DNA from: Acidithiobacillus sp. AMEEHan
GTDB lineage: Bacteria > Pseudomonadota > Gammaproteobacteria > Acidithiobacillales > Acidithiobacillaceae
DNA length: 64,000 bases
Direction: 5' to 3'
Assembly: GCF_030996345.1 (NCBI RefSeq)
Contig: NZ_CP118747.1
Location: 1,176,001 to 1,240,000, forward strand
Shown here: one piece after another, positions 34,621 through 43,540 of the stretch
Layout: the number at the start of each line of letters is the position of its first letter
How positions within the stretch are numbered: the stretch's first letter is position 1
Notes under the pieces: model-generated
Told to the model about the DNA's origin: nothing
Database searches by the model: none
Seen by the model: only the letters and a program-made list of their open reading frames with translations
Made by a program: the position numbers and the translations under genes

Positions 34621-35014
34621 GGCTTGCGCAGAGACCGCCGGTACCTTCCTGGTCCCGGCCTCTGGTGTCGTGCCTGCTGCCTTGCCCTGGGGCCGACTGG
34701 AAGCTGATGGGCCGTTGTGGCAGCGCGTTCCCAGCCGCGACGAATATGGCAACCTGCTTGCCGACTTCCGCATGCTTTTTCCGGGCTTGCGGCGCCACAG
34801 TCGCGACCGGCAACTGCGTACCCTGCGCTTAGTGGGCGGCGTCTTGCAGCGCTACCAGAATTGGGTGGTCTTTGCCGACATCAATCTCCGCATGAATTTG
34901 CTGTGGGTGAGTATCCGCGCACGTCCGGGGCTGACCGTAGAAATACCTGCCGCCATTCTCGAGGAAGTACCGGAGGCCCGCCTGCTGGCGCCCTACTGGC
35001 GCCGCCAGCGTTAG
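34565..35014 (+). CDS. Conserved hypothetical protein downstream of ppa
   Basis: A 149-residue protein with no recognised domain. The C-terminal 100 residues ([40 protein letters not shown]) have the look of a conserved globular protein found in several proteobacteria, function unknown to me. Start GTG 34565 is inside ppa with AAGGA 8 nt upstream, giving a 56-nt overlap. A shorter start at GTG 34670 is possible. Its stop TAG shares bases with the convergent clpA stop (ttag, 35011-35014). Confidence 0.55.
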   Translation: MLKPPVTSSKRTLPASRAKACAETAGTFLVPASGVVPAALPWGRLEADGPLWQRVPSRDEYGNLLADFRMLFPGLRRHSRDRQLRTLRLVGGVLQRYQNWVVFADINLRMNLLWVSIRARPGLTVEIPAAILEEVPEARLLAPYWRRQR

Positions 35015-37259
35015 ACGGGAGCGGTCTCCGGCAGACGCAGGACGACCTTGTCTCCTTCCAGCGTTGCACGGATCTGCGTGCCCTTGGGGAGATCGCCAAA
35101 GAGGATGTGTTCCGCTAGCGGCTTTTTCAGTTCCTCCTGAATCAGACGCGCCATTGGCCGCGCACCCATGAGTGGATCGTAGCCTTTCTTCGCCAGCCAG
35201 TCGCGCAGCTCGCTGCTGACCTCCAGGCTATATCCCTTCTGCAGAAGCTGTTCATCCAGCTCCATGAGCAGCTTGTCGACCACATGCAGAATGTCCTCGC
35301 GCGCCAGGGGTGAGAAGGGCACGATCGCGTCGAGGCGGTTGCGGAATTCGGGCGCGAAGATCCGCCGAATGCTCTCCATCTCCTTGCCGGTTTCGTTTGG
35401 CTTCTGGACGAAGCCGATCGCTGCCTTTCCCTGTTCCTCGGCACCAGCATTGGTGGTCATGACCAAGATCACCTGGCGGAAATCGACTTGCCGCCCGCTG
35501 GCGTCGGTGAGTTTGCCATGATCCATCACCTGCAGGAGCACGTTGAAAATATCCGGGTGTGCCTTTTCGATTTCATCGAGGAGAAGAACGGCATGCGGCT
35601 GTTTCAGGATCGCATCGCTGAGCAGGCCAGACTGGTCGTAGCCCACATAGCCGGGCGGCGAGCCAATGAGGCGGGAGACGCTATGCCGCTCCATGTACTC
35701 GCTCATGTCAAAGCGCAGCAAGGGAATACCCAAAAGCTGTGCCAGCTGCCGGGTCAGCTCGGTTTTGCCGACGCCCGTCGGACCGGAAAAGAGGAAGGCG
35801 CCGATCGGTTTCTCGGCGTGCCGCAGCCCCGCACGGGAGAGTTTGATGGCGGCGCTCAGCTCGCGGATGGCGCGATCCTGACCAAAGATCACCAGCCCCA
35901 GATCGCGCTCGAGGTTCTTCAGTGCCGTGCGGTCGTCGAGAGAGACCGACTTGCCCGGGATACGCGCCATTTTCGCCACCATCTCTTCGATGTCATGAAC
36001 GCCGATGCTCTTTTTACGTCGCGATGGCGGCAGCAGAGCCTGCGCGGCGCCGACCTCATCGATGACGTCGATGGCCTTGTCGGGCAGATGCCGGTCGTGG
36101 ATATGCTTGATCGACAATTCCACGGCAGCCCGCAAGGCGGCGTCGGTATAGCGTAGGTGGTGGTGATTCTCGAAGTGCCGTTTGAGGCCCCGAAGGACCT
36201 CGACCGCCTCATCCGGGCTCGGCTCCGGTACGTCGATCTTCTGGAAACGTCGGCTGAGGGCGCGGTCTTTCTCAAAATGCTGACGGAATTCCTGGTAGGT
36301 GGTGGCACCGATACACTTGAGTTCACCTGCTGCCAAGGCGGGTTTGAGCAGGTTGGAGGCATCCATAGCCCCCCGGAAACGGCGCCGGCACCCACGATGG
36401 TGTGGATTTCGTCAATGAACAGGATGGCCTTGGGTTGTCGTTGCAGGGCCTTGAGCACCGCCTTGAGGCGCTCCTCGAAGTCACCGCGGTAGCGGGACCC
36501 GGCGATCAGGGCGCCCATATCGAGGGCATAGATGGTGGCATTTTCGAGAATTTCCGGCACGTTGCCGTACACGATGGCACGCGCCAAGCCCTCGACGATG
36601 GCGGTTTTGCCGACCCCCGGTTCCCCCACGAAGAGCGGGTTGTTCTTGCGTCTGCGGGCAAGAATCTGCAGTGCGCGCTCCAGTTCGTGGGCGCGGCCAA
36701 TGAGCGGATCGATGCGCCCGGCCCGGGCCAGAGCGTTGAGATTGCGTGTATATGCGGACAGCGGATCCTTGCCCGACTTACCCTGCTCTTTGTCGGTTTC
36801 TGGCTCTTCACTTTCTTCCTGGCTGTCGTCGCGGGGATGGCCGTGGGCAAGGTAGGTGACCACGTCCATCCGCGACACATGCTCTTTCTGCAGGAAGTAC
36901 ACGGCATGGGATTCCCGCTCGGCGAAGAGAGCGACCAGCACATTGGCGCCGGTGACGGCATCCTTGCCTGCCGACTGCACATGATATAGGGCGCGCTGAA
37001 TGACTCGCTGGAAACCGATGGAGGGCTGACTGTTGACGGTGCCGGCCTGCCCCAGGGAAGGAATTTTCTTGCTCAGGAATCCCCGCAGTTCGCGCCCGAG
37101 ACGCTTGCGATCGGCGCCACAGGCATCCAGTACCTCTTGACTCGCCGGGTTGTCGAGTAAGGCCAGCAGCAGATGCTCGACCGAGGCATACTCATGCCCA
37201 AATTCGCGTGCCGTCTGAAATGCCTGATTGATGGACTGTTCCAAGGGCTTGTCGATCAT
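35011..37259 (-). CDS. clpA: ATP-dependent protease ATPase ClpA, interrupted by a one-base frameshift
   Basis: AAA+ unfoldase partner of ClpP. The N-domain ([13 protein letters not shown]) and first AAA module (Walker [10 protein letters not shown], Walker B ILFIDEIH) are in one frame. From about 36370 the frame shifts to [21 protein letters not shown] and the second module ([19 protein letters not shown]). The break is at a run of six C on the + strand (36369-36374). A seventh G on the coding strand would restore [12 protein letters not shown] and a 749-residue protein, close to E. coli ClpA. Alternatively both frames reflect a real mutation. It starts 3 nt after clpS, the standard clpS-clpA pair. 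Confidence 0.92.
36369..36374 (-). other. Frameshift site in clpA (G-run one base short)
   Basis: Coding strand reads TCC-GGGGGG-CTATGG. Seven G would keep the frame from SGG into AMDASN. Six are present. Confidence 0.85.
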
Positions 37260-37262
37260 CGC

Positions 37263-37571
37263 TCACTCCTTTTCCATGGTACAGCGCAAGGGATGCTGAT
37301 GCTGACGGGCATCAGCCGTGACCAGGGTGACCTTGGTTTCCGCGAGATCAAAGGGGTAGACCCCACAGATGCCTTTGCCTTGATTGTGCACCTCCATCAT
37401 GATCTGGAAGGCGTCTTCGTGGCTCTTGTGAAAGTATTCTTCGAGGATGCGTACCACGTAGTCCATGGGGGTGAAGTCATCGTTGAGCAGACAGACCCGA
37501 TACAGGCGCGGCTCGCGGGTTTGCGTTTGCCGCTCCAGGACGGGTTGCTGAGGATTTCTTCGCGTTGCCAC
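37263..37571 (-). CDS. clpS: ClpA adaptor ClpS
   Basis: N-end rule adaptor that delivers substrates to ClpAP. LLNDDFTPMDYVVRILEEYF (about residues 28-47) is the highly conserved ClpS segment, including the NDD/MDYV substrate-binding region. A VHNQGKGICGVY stretch follows. Total 102 residues, immediately upstream of clpA. Confidence 0.95.
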   Translation of the reverse strand: MATRRNPQQPVLERQTQTREPRLYRVCLLNDDFTPMDYVVRILEEYFHKSHEDAFQIMMEVHNQGKGICGVYPFDLAETKVTLVTADARQHQHPLRCTMEKE

Positions 37572-37633
37572 ACCAGTACTCCCGAAAACTCTGTCTCTTC
37601 ATTGTGGCGCCTGATCCGGCTCCAGGCAAGGTA

Positions 37634-37663
37634 AAGGGCCGAAGAGAAACCCCTTCGACCCTT
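37634..37663 (-). terminator. Possible terminator of the PpiC-type gene
   Basis: GGGCCGAAG (37636-37644) and CTTCGACCC (37653-37661) pair with one mismatch about 25 nt after the stop on the minus strand. The downstream T-run is only TT-T, so strength is doubtful. Confidence 0.35.
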
Positions 37664-37685
37664 GGACCGCCGCAGTAACGACGAC

Positions 37686-38462
37686 TTACTTGGTGATGTT
37701 GATGGTAGCCTTGCTACGCAGATCCGCTACGAACTTGGCGGCCTCCTGCTGCTGCAGCTGGGCCTTGATACGGTCTTGCATGGAGCTCAAGGAAGGCGGG
37801 GTGACCGGTCGGGTAGCCTGCACTTCGATGATGTGATAACCAAACTGGGTCTGTACCGGACCCACGGGCTTGTCGATGGGCGCCGTTTCCACGGCCTGCG
37901 CGAAGGGTGGTACCACCATGCCGGGAACGATCCAGCCGAGCTCTCCACCGTGTGCGGCACTGCCCTTGTCGATAGAGTACTTTTCGGCAAGCTTGGAGAA
38001 CTTCTGGCCTGCTTTCAGATCCGCCATGATCTTGTCCGCTTCAGCCTTGGTCTTCACCAGAATGTGGCGTACTTCGTATTCCTTCTTGCCCATGGCCGCA
38101 ACAAACTTGTTGTAGGCATTCTGGACGTCGGTTTGGGAAACCGGGTGGGCCTTGACATAGGATTCGATCGCGGCGTCCGCCAGAATCTGCCGCTTGGCTA
38201 GGCTGAGGCGCTCCTGCACGTCAGCGGACTGCGCCAGGCCGTGCTGATCCGCGTACTGCGACAGCACTTCCATGTTGATCAGATTTTGAATGACCTGCTC
38301 GCGAGCGTTGGGCTCTTTCGCGAGATCCGGACTCATGCTCATGATTTCCTGCACCTGGCTGTTGTCGATGGCATGACCATTGACGGTGGCCGCAGGAGCA
38401 GCGAAGACGGGCAAAGAGAAAGCACCGACCATGCCGGCGAGAACAACTGCGCGAAGTTTCAT
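37686..38462 (-). CDS. Periplasmic peptidyl-prolyl isomerase, parvulin (PpiC) type
   Basis: Folding catalyst of exported proteins. Signal peptide MKLRAVVLAGMVGAFSLPVFAA is followed by a SurA-like helical N-domain (about residues 25-120). The parvulin core then begins at EYEVRHILVKTKAEADKIMADL, with FSKLAEKYSIDKGSAAHGGELGWI and TQFGYHIIEVQ, the standard rotamase blocks. Start ATG 38462 was chosen for the signal peptide and GAAGGA upstream; the longer upstream frame is noise. The 258 residues match short parvulin chaperones. Next to the DJ-1-like gene. Confidence 0.9.
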   Translation of the reverse strand: MKLRAVVLAGMVGAFSLPVFAAPAATVNGHAIDNSQVQEIMSMSPDLAKEPNAREQVIQNLINMEVLSQYADQHGLAQSADVQERLSLAKRQILADAAIESYVKAHPVSQTDVQNAYNKFVAAMGKKEYEVRHILVKTKAEADKIMADLKAGQKFSKLAEKYSIDKGSAAHGGELGWIVPGMVVPPFAQAVETAPIDKPVGPVQTQFGYHIIEVQATRPVTPPSLSSMQDRIKAQLQQQEAAKFVADLRSKATINITK

Positions 38463-38511
38463 GCGTTTTCCTTCAGTTTGATTGAGACGAAGCATTATCC
38501 ATGGGGACAGA

Positions 38512-39084
38512 TCAAAGGTAAACCGACGGCCTTTGCAAAGCCGCTTCCACCTCCACTCCCCGTTCCCGGCCAAAGAGCTGGACGACGAGGTCGAGAGCGA
38601 AATCCATGGCGGTGCCCGGACCGCGGGAACTGGTGAGAGCACCATCGACAACGACGGCCGCGGTCTGGAACTGATATTCTGTGCTCTGCGGGTCGAGGGC
38701 GCCGGGATAGCTGGTCACCCTTTTGTCACGCAGAACGTCCAGCTCGGCAAGCAAAGAGGGAGCGGCGCAAATGGCCGCGACCTTCTCTGCACCTGCGCTG
38801 CGTTCGATGATTTTGCTACGCAGGCTGGTGGACTGCCGCAGGCGCTCCACCCCACCCGCGCCACCGGGGAGCAGCAGTAGATCCATCGGCGCGTCGGCGC
38901 ATTCGCTCCAACTGCAATCCGGCAGAAGGCGCACGCCGCGGGAGGCGGTGACCGCAGCTGTGCCATCCACTCCAGCCAGCCAGACCTCTGCCCCGGCGCG
39001 GCGCAGAATGTCGGCGCAGATCACGACCTCCATCTCCTCGCAGCCGTCGGCTATCGGAATGACCACTTTTGGTGCTGGCGCCAT
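38512..39084 (-). CDS. DJ-1/YajL family protein
   Basis: DJ-1/PfpI-superfamily protein (190 residues). The conserved acidic residue is in IADGCEEMEVV (E16/E17), and the nucleophile cysteine is C106 in VAAICAAPSLLAEL. LLLPGGAGGVERL matches the family glycine loop. YajL-type members are linked to protein deglycation or oxidative stress protection. I chose ATG 39084, preceded by GGGGGAG, over ATG 39105, which would overlap the ctpA stop. Lies after ctpA in the same direction. Confidence 0.85.
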   Translation of the reverse strand: MAPAPKVVIPIADGCEEMEVVICADILRRAGAEVWLAGVDGTAAVTASRGVRLLPDCSWSECADAPMDLLLLPGGAGGVERLRQSTSLRSKIIERSAGAEKVAAICAAPSLLAELDVLRDKRVTSYPGALDPQSTEYQFQTAAVVVDGALTSSRGPGTAMDFALDLVVQLFGRERGVEVEAALQRPSVYL

Positions 39085-39105
39085 CTTCTCCCCCTGCATT
39101 CCCAT

Positions 39106-40524
39106 TCAGGCGTCTTTGACCTTGGCGTCGGCGGTTTTATCCCGGCTAGGATAGATCGGTAACGGGATGACTTTTTTTACCGACTTGCCATCCTGCACAA
39201 CGTCGACGGCATTGCCCTGCAGAATCTCCAGGGCCTTGCGCAACACAAAATCTGTCGCCAGATCTGGACCTTCGGACGGCGTCTGCTGTTGCTGGCTGGT
39301 GGCGGTCGGTGTTGGCTCCGCAATCTGGAACTGCGGCTGAACCTTCTGACACTGATTCGGGGCCTTGAGCATTCCCTCTAATTCCGATTCCTTGAGCAAG
39401 GCGGCATCGATCTGCCGTTCTTCCGGGTTGCTGGGGACGATGGCGACATTGGGCACGATTCCTTGCCCCTGAATAGAGCAGCCTGCCGGCGTGTAATAGA
39501 GCGCCGTGGTCAGTTTGAGCGCCCCACCGTTATCCAGAGGGATGACGGACTGCACGGAACCCTTGCCAAAGCTGCGACTGCCGAGCACCAAGGCGCGACC
39601 ATCATCTTTGAGGGCGCCGGTCACGATCTCGGCGGCAGAAGCCGTACCCCCGTTGATCAGTACGATCATGGGGGCACCATGCAACAGATCGGGACCATGG
39701 GCGCGAAAGCGCATATCACTCTCCCCAGTGCGGCCTTTGGTGTAGACGATCAGCCCATGATTCAGGAAAGTGTCGGCAGTTTCCACTCCCGCCTGCAGTA
39801 CCCCGCCCGGATTATTGCGCAAATTGAGAATGAGCCCTTTCAGTTTGCCTTTGGCATCCCTTTCGAGCTGTTTGACGGCCGACTGCACGGCATTGCCGGT
39901 ATTGTCCTGAAACTGGCTGATACGCAGATAGCCATAGTCGGGCGCGATCATCTGATAGCGCACACTCTGTACTTTGATGATGGCTCTCGTCAGGGTGACT
40001 TGCAGGGGAACGCTGTTGTGCGGCCGCAGCAGGGTGAGACTGACCTGGCTACCCGGCTTGCCACGCATCTCGTCCACCGCCTTCTGCAGACCCAGACCCT
40101 CCACCGCTTTGCCATTGATCTTGATGATGAGATCGCCGGCATGAATCCCGGCCTGGGCGGCGGGGGTGCCGTCGATGGGCGTGACCACCCGCAGGAGCCC
40201 ATGATCTGGGGTGATCTCAATGCCCACGCCGCCAAAACGACCATCGGTAAAGACCTGCATCTGTTTCCATTCCTTCGGAGTCAGGTAGGCAGAATGCGGA
40301 TCCAGGGCATGCACCATGCCGGCGATGGCCCCTTGCATCAATTGCTGATCGGAGCTCGGATCGACGTAATCCGATTTGATCAGCGCAAACACTTGACTGA
40401 AGGTCTGGATTTCCTTGAGGGGAATGGTCTGGCTATCTTCCGCCTGGGCGGGAGCTGAACCCAGGGCCAGGACCGCGACGGTCAGGACGGGTAAACAGAT
40501 TTGCAGGATACGCGTCGTCATCAT
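39106..40524 (-). CDS. ctpA: C-terminal processing protease, S41 family
   Basis: Periplasmic tail-specific serine protease. Signal peptide ends near APAQA (about residue 28). A PDZ domain (GVGIEITPDHGLLRVVTPID onward, about residues 99-180) is followed by the S41 catalytic domain. There LILNLRNNPGGVL is typical, NGGTASAAEIV holds the nucleophile Ser and SRSFGKGSVQ the catalytic Lys. The tail (from about residue 395) is Gln/Pro-rich. The 472 residues fit CtpA/Prc. Lies 20 nt after envC, a common envC-ctpA arrangement. Confidence 0.93.
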   Translation of the reverse strand: MMTTRILQICLPVLTVAVLALGSAPAQAEDSQTIPLKEIQTFSQVFALIKSDYVDPSSDQQLMQGAIAGMVHALDPHSAYLTPKEWKQMQVFTDGRFGGVGIEITPDHGLLRVVTPIDGTPAAQAGIHAGDLIIKINGKAVEGLGLQKAVDEMRGKPGSQVSLTLLRPHNSVPLQVTLTRAIIKVQSVRYQMIAPDYGYLRISQFQDNTGNAVQSAVKQLERDAKGKLKGLILNLRNNPGGVLQAGVETADTFLNHGLIVYTKGRTGESDMRFRAHGPDLLHGAPMIVLINGGTASAAEIVTGALKDDGRALVLGSRSFGKGSVQSVIPLDNGGALKLTTALYYTPAGCSIQGQGIVPNVAIVPSNPEERQIDAALLKESELEGMLKAPNQCQKVQPQFQIAEPTPTATSQQQQTPSEGPDLATDFVLRKALEILQGNAVDVVQDGKSVKKVIPLPIYPSRDKTADAKVKDA

Positions 40525-40544
40525 GGTTCCAGAACCTTGCGCTA

Positions 40545-41977
40545 CTAGCGAATGAAATCCAATGGGTTGACAGGGTGACCTTGGCTGCGGATCTCGAGGT
40601 AGAGGCCATCATCGGCCATTTCGCCGCCGCTGCCGACTGCGCCTACCAAGCTACCGGTTTGCAGCTTCTGACCGACCTGTACCGCCGACTTGGCCAAGTG
40701 CCCGTAGATGGCCAGAACGAGGTTGGCTTGCTGGACAATGACGATCTCGCCATAACCACGCAACGGACCGGCGTATAGGACCATGCCCGGGGCGATGGCG
40801 TGCACGGGCGTCCCGGTTGGCGCGGCGAAGGTGATTCCCTGCCAGTTTGGTCCACCCTGCACCCGGGGGTGCCAAAGAGATGACGCACCGGCGCGCTGAC
40901 TGGAGGGGGAAAGCTGCCGCGACCAACGGTGCTGGTGGAGGGCGGGATAATGCTGGGCGTGACCGGCGGAACCGTGGCAATTTGTGGAGGCCGCACCGGA
41001 GTCGGCGGGGGCGGCTGGTGTAGCTCTCTTTGCAGCTGTTCGGCACGTTTTTGCTCGGCAGCCGCCTTGGCTGCGATCTCGGCACGCTGCTGCGCCGCGG
41101 CGCGCGCGGCCGCGCGTCTCTCGGCCGCCGCCCGGGCAGCAGCTTGTTCGGCCGCCCGCCGCTCTGCCGCCAGACGTTCGGCTGCCCGTTTGCGCGCTGC
41201 GGCTTCGGCCGCCGCCTTCTCCGCCGCGAGCTGCTGTGCGTATTGGGCGGAGAGCCGCTGCACCAGCCCGTTCAGAATATTGGCATTTGCCTGCAGGTTG
41301 GCAATTTTGGCCTGATCGGCGGCTATGCGCCGCACCAGTTGTTCTTCCAGTGCGGCGTGCTGATTGCGCTGGACCTCCAGCGTCGCCTCCTGGTGCTGCG
41401 TTTGCGCTGCCAGTTGCGCGAGGTGCGACTCTTGTACCTTCTTTTGATCCTGCGTCTTGACGATCTCTTTGCCCGTAGCCTGGGTCTTGGCGATCAATTC
41501 CAGGCGCGCCTTGGCCAAGGCTTGGTAGTAGACGCTGAGACGCCCGATTTCGGCTGGCTTTTCCGTTTGCAGCCAGACCGCAAGTGGGGTTTCCCCACCC
41601 AACATGTAGGCGGCGCGTAACTGATCCGCAAGGATTTTTTTCTGCGTTTGCAGTTCTTGTTGCAGCTTATCGATCTGGCCTTGCAGCCTATCGATTTCTT
41701 GTTGCGTCTGTTGTCGCTGCCCTTCGATTTTTCTCAACTGAACGTGGGTAGAATGGATGCGCTGGTCGAGTTGTGCGATCTCGGCGCGGAGTTCTGCCTG
41801 GGTTTTCTGTTTATCCGCCAACTGCGCCTGCAGCGCCGACACGTTCTGGTGGATGGACTCCAGGCGGGCCTTGTTCTCGTGGATTTTCTGCGGCAAATTG
41901 CTCGCCTGGGCGGGGCCGATGCCTACCCAGAGAAGGGCACTGCCCAGCAGGACGGCAGGAGGGGTTAGATCTTTCAC
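40545..41977 (-). CDS. envC: EnvC-like septal amidase activator, interrupted by a one-base frameshift
   Basis: Periplasmic activator of cell-division amidases. Signal peptide (to about residue 25, ending AQA) leads to long coiled coils ([20 protein letters not shown] onward). An Ala/Arg/Glu-rich region ([19 protein letters not shown]) precedes a Pro-rich linker. The LytM/M23 domain reads [23 protein letters not shown]. Normal zinc ligands are absent (LYLEIR in place of LHFEVR), as expected for EnvC. The frame breaks at a G-run on the + strand (40865-40869). One more base restores [16 protein letters not shown], a 477-residue protein. It overlaps the gpmI stop by 4 nt. Confidence 0.88.
40865..40869 (-). 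other. Frameshift site in envC (C-run one base short on coding strand)
   Basis: Coding strand reads GGC-ACC-CC-CGGGTG with five C. Six would preserve the frame into [10 protein letters not shown]. The LytM domain lies in the other frame. Confidence 0.85.
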
Positions 41978-43503
41978 GTATGCTCGATGAGACTTTTCCC
42001 GCTCATTTCCGGGGCCTTGGGTAGACCGAGCAGCTGCAGTAGCGTGGGAGCGAGATCCTCCAGCGCGCCGCTTTCCTGCAGGCGAGCGGGGCGACCAATA
42101 TAGAGCAAGGGCACAGGATTGCAGGTATGCGCGGTGTGTGCCTGCCCGGTGTCGGGGTCGAGCATCTGCTCGACGTTGCCGTGGTCCGCCGTGATCAGCA
42201 CCTCACCGCCGCGCGCCCGCACCGCCGGTACGATGCGGCCCAGAGCCTGATCCACGGCCTCCACGGCGGCCTTGGCGGCCTCCAGCTTGCCGCTGTGCCC
42301 GACCATATCGGGGTTGGCAATATTACAGATGATGACGTCATGACGACCGGTCTGCACCTCGGCAACGAGACGATCCGCTAGGTCCCGTACGCTCATTTCC
42401 GGTTGTAGATCATAGGTGGCGACGCTGGGAGAGGGGATGAGAATGCGATCTTCTCCTTCAAAAACCTGCTCTTCGCCACCGTTGAAAAAGAACGTCACGT
42501 GGGCGTATTTCTCGGTCTCGGCGATACGCAGTTGCCGCATCCCAAAGCGGGAAATCCATTCTCCAAAGGTATTGCGCAGGCGGCTTGGTGGAAAGGCCAC
42601 CTGTACGGGAAGCTGCTCGCTGTACTCTGTCAGGGTGACGAAGGCCGAGAGTTTCGGCACGACGGCACGCGGGAAGCCGGAGAAGTCCGGTTCAACAAAG
42701 GCGCGGGTGATTTGGCGGGCGCGATCGGAACGAAAATTGAGAAAGAGAAGGCTGTCTCCGTCCTCCACCCGCACTGCGGGTCCAATCCGCGCCGCAGGCA
42801 CGAACTCGTCGCTTTCCACCTGAGTATAGGCCGCCTCCAGGGCGGTTTCGGCACTCGGATATTCTGTGCCAATACCCTGGGTAATGAGATCGTAGGCCTT
42901 TTGAATACGATCCCAGCGGTGATCGCGATCCATGGCGTAGTAGCGACCAATCAGAGTGGCAAGGTGGCCGCCCTCACGCGCCAGGGCGTCTTCTACTTTC
43001 CGTAGGGATGCCGCTGCGGAGCGCGGAGCGGTATCACGCCCGTCCAGGAAGGCATGCAGATAAACCCGCTCGGCGCCGCGTTCCCGTGCCAGGCGCAAGC
43101 CAGCGATCAGGTGATCTTCGTGGGAGTGGACCCCGCCGGGAGATAGCAGCCCAAGGATGTGTACCGCCTTTCCCTGCTGTTGCGCCGCATCTACGGCCTG
43201 CACCAGCGCGGCATTCCGGTAAAAGCTACCGTCGGCGATGGAACGATTGATCCGCTCGTATTCCTGATAGACGACCCGACCGGCACCGATGTTGATGTGC
43301 CCTACCTCGCTGTTTCCCATCTGCCCGCGGGGCAGGCCCACCGAAGCCTCGGATGCCTGCAACAGGGCGTGCGGGTGGGTCCTCCACCAGCTATCCCAGT
43401 GCGGCGTGTGCGCCAGCGCAATGGCGTTGTCTTCCGCAGCCTCGCGATAGCCCCAACCATCGAGAATGAGCAATACCACGGGGCGAACGGACAATGTATT
43501 CAC
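41974..43503 (-). CDS. gpmI: 2,3-bisphosphoglycerate-independent phosphoglycerate mutase
   Basis: Interconverts 3- and 2-phosphoglycerate; needs Mn2+. [13 protein letters not shown] at the N-terminus and [17 protein letters not shown] (phosphoserine site) are diagnostic. [12 protein letters not shown] near the C-terminus carries metal ligands. At 509 residues it matches the alkaline-phosphatase-type iPGM. It is followed by envC with an ATGA overlap and preceded by glgP. Confidence 0.95.
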   Translation of the reverse strand: MNTLSVRPVVLLILDGWGYREAAEDNAIALAHTPHWDSWWRTHPHALLQASEASVGLPRGQMGNSEVGHINIGAGRVVYQEYERINRSIADGSFYRNAALVQAVDAAQQQGKAVHILGLLSPGGVHSHEDHLIAGLRLARERGAERVYLHAFLDGRDTAPRSAAASLRKVEDALAREGGHLATLIGRYYAMDRDHRWDRIQKAYDLITQGIGTEYPSAETALEAAYTQVESDEFVPAARIGPAVRVEDGDSLLFLNFRSDRARQITRAFVEPDFSGFPRAVVPKLSAFVTLTEYSEQLPVQVAFPPSRLRNTFGEWISRFGMRQLRIAETEKYAHVTFFFNGGEEQVFEGEDRILIPSPSVATYDLQPEMSVRDLADRLVAEVQTGRHDVIICNIANPDMVGHSGKLEAAKAAVEAVDQALGRIVPAVRARGGEVLITADHGNVEQMLDPDTGQAHTAHTCNPVPLLYIGRPARLQESGALEDLAPTLLQLLGLPKAPEMSGKSLIEHT

Positions 43504-43540
43504 CTGACTCCTTCACAAACTGTTCCGACACCCGCGGATT

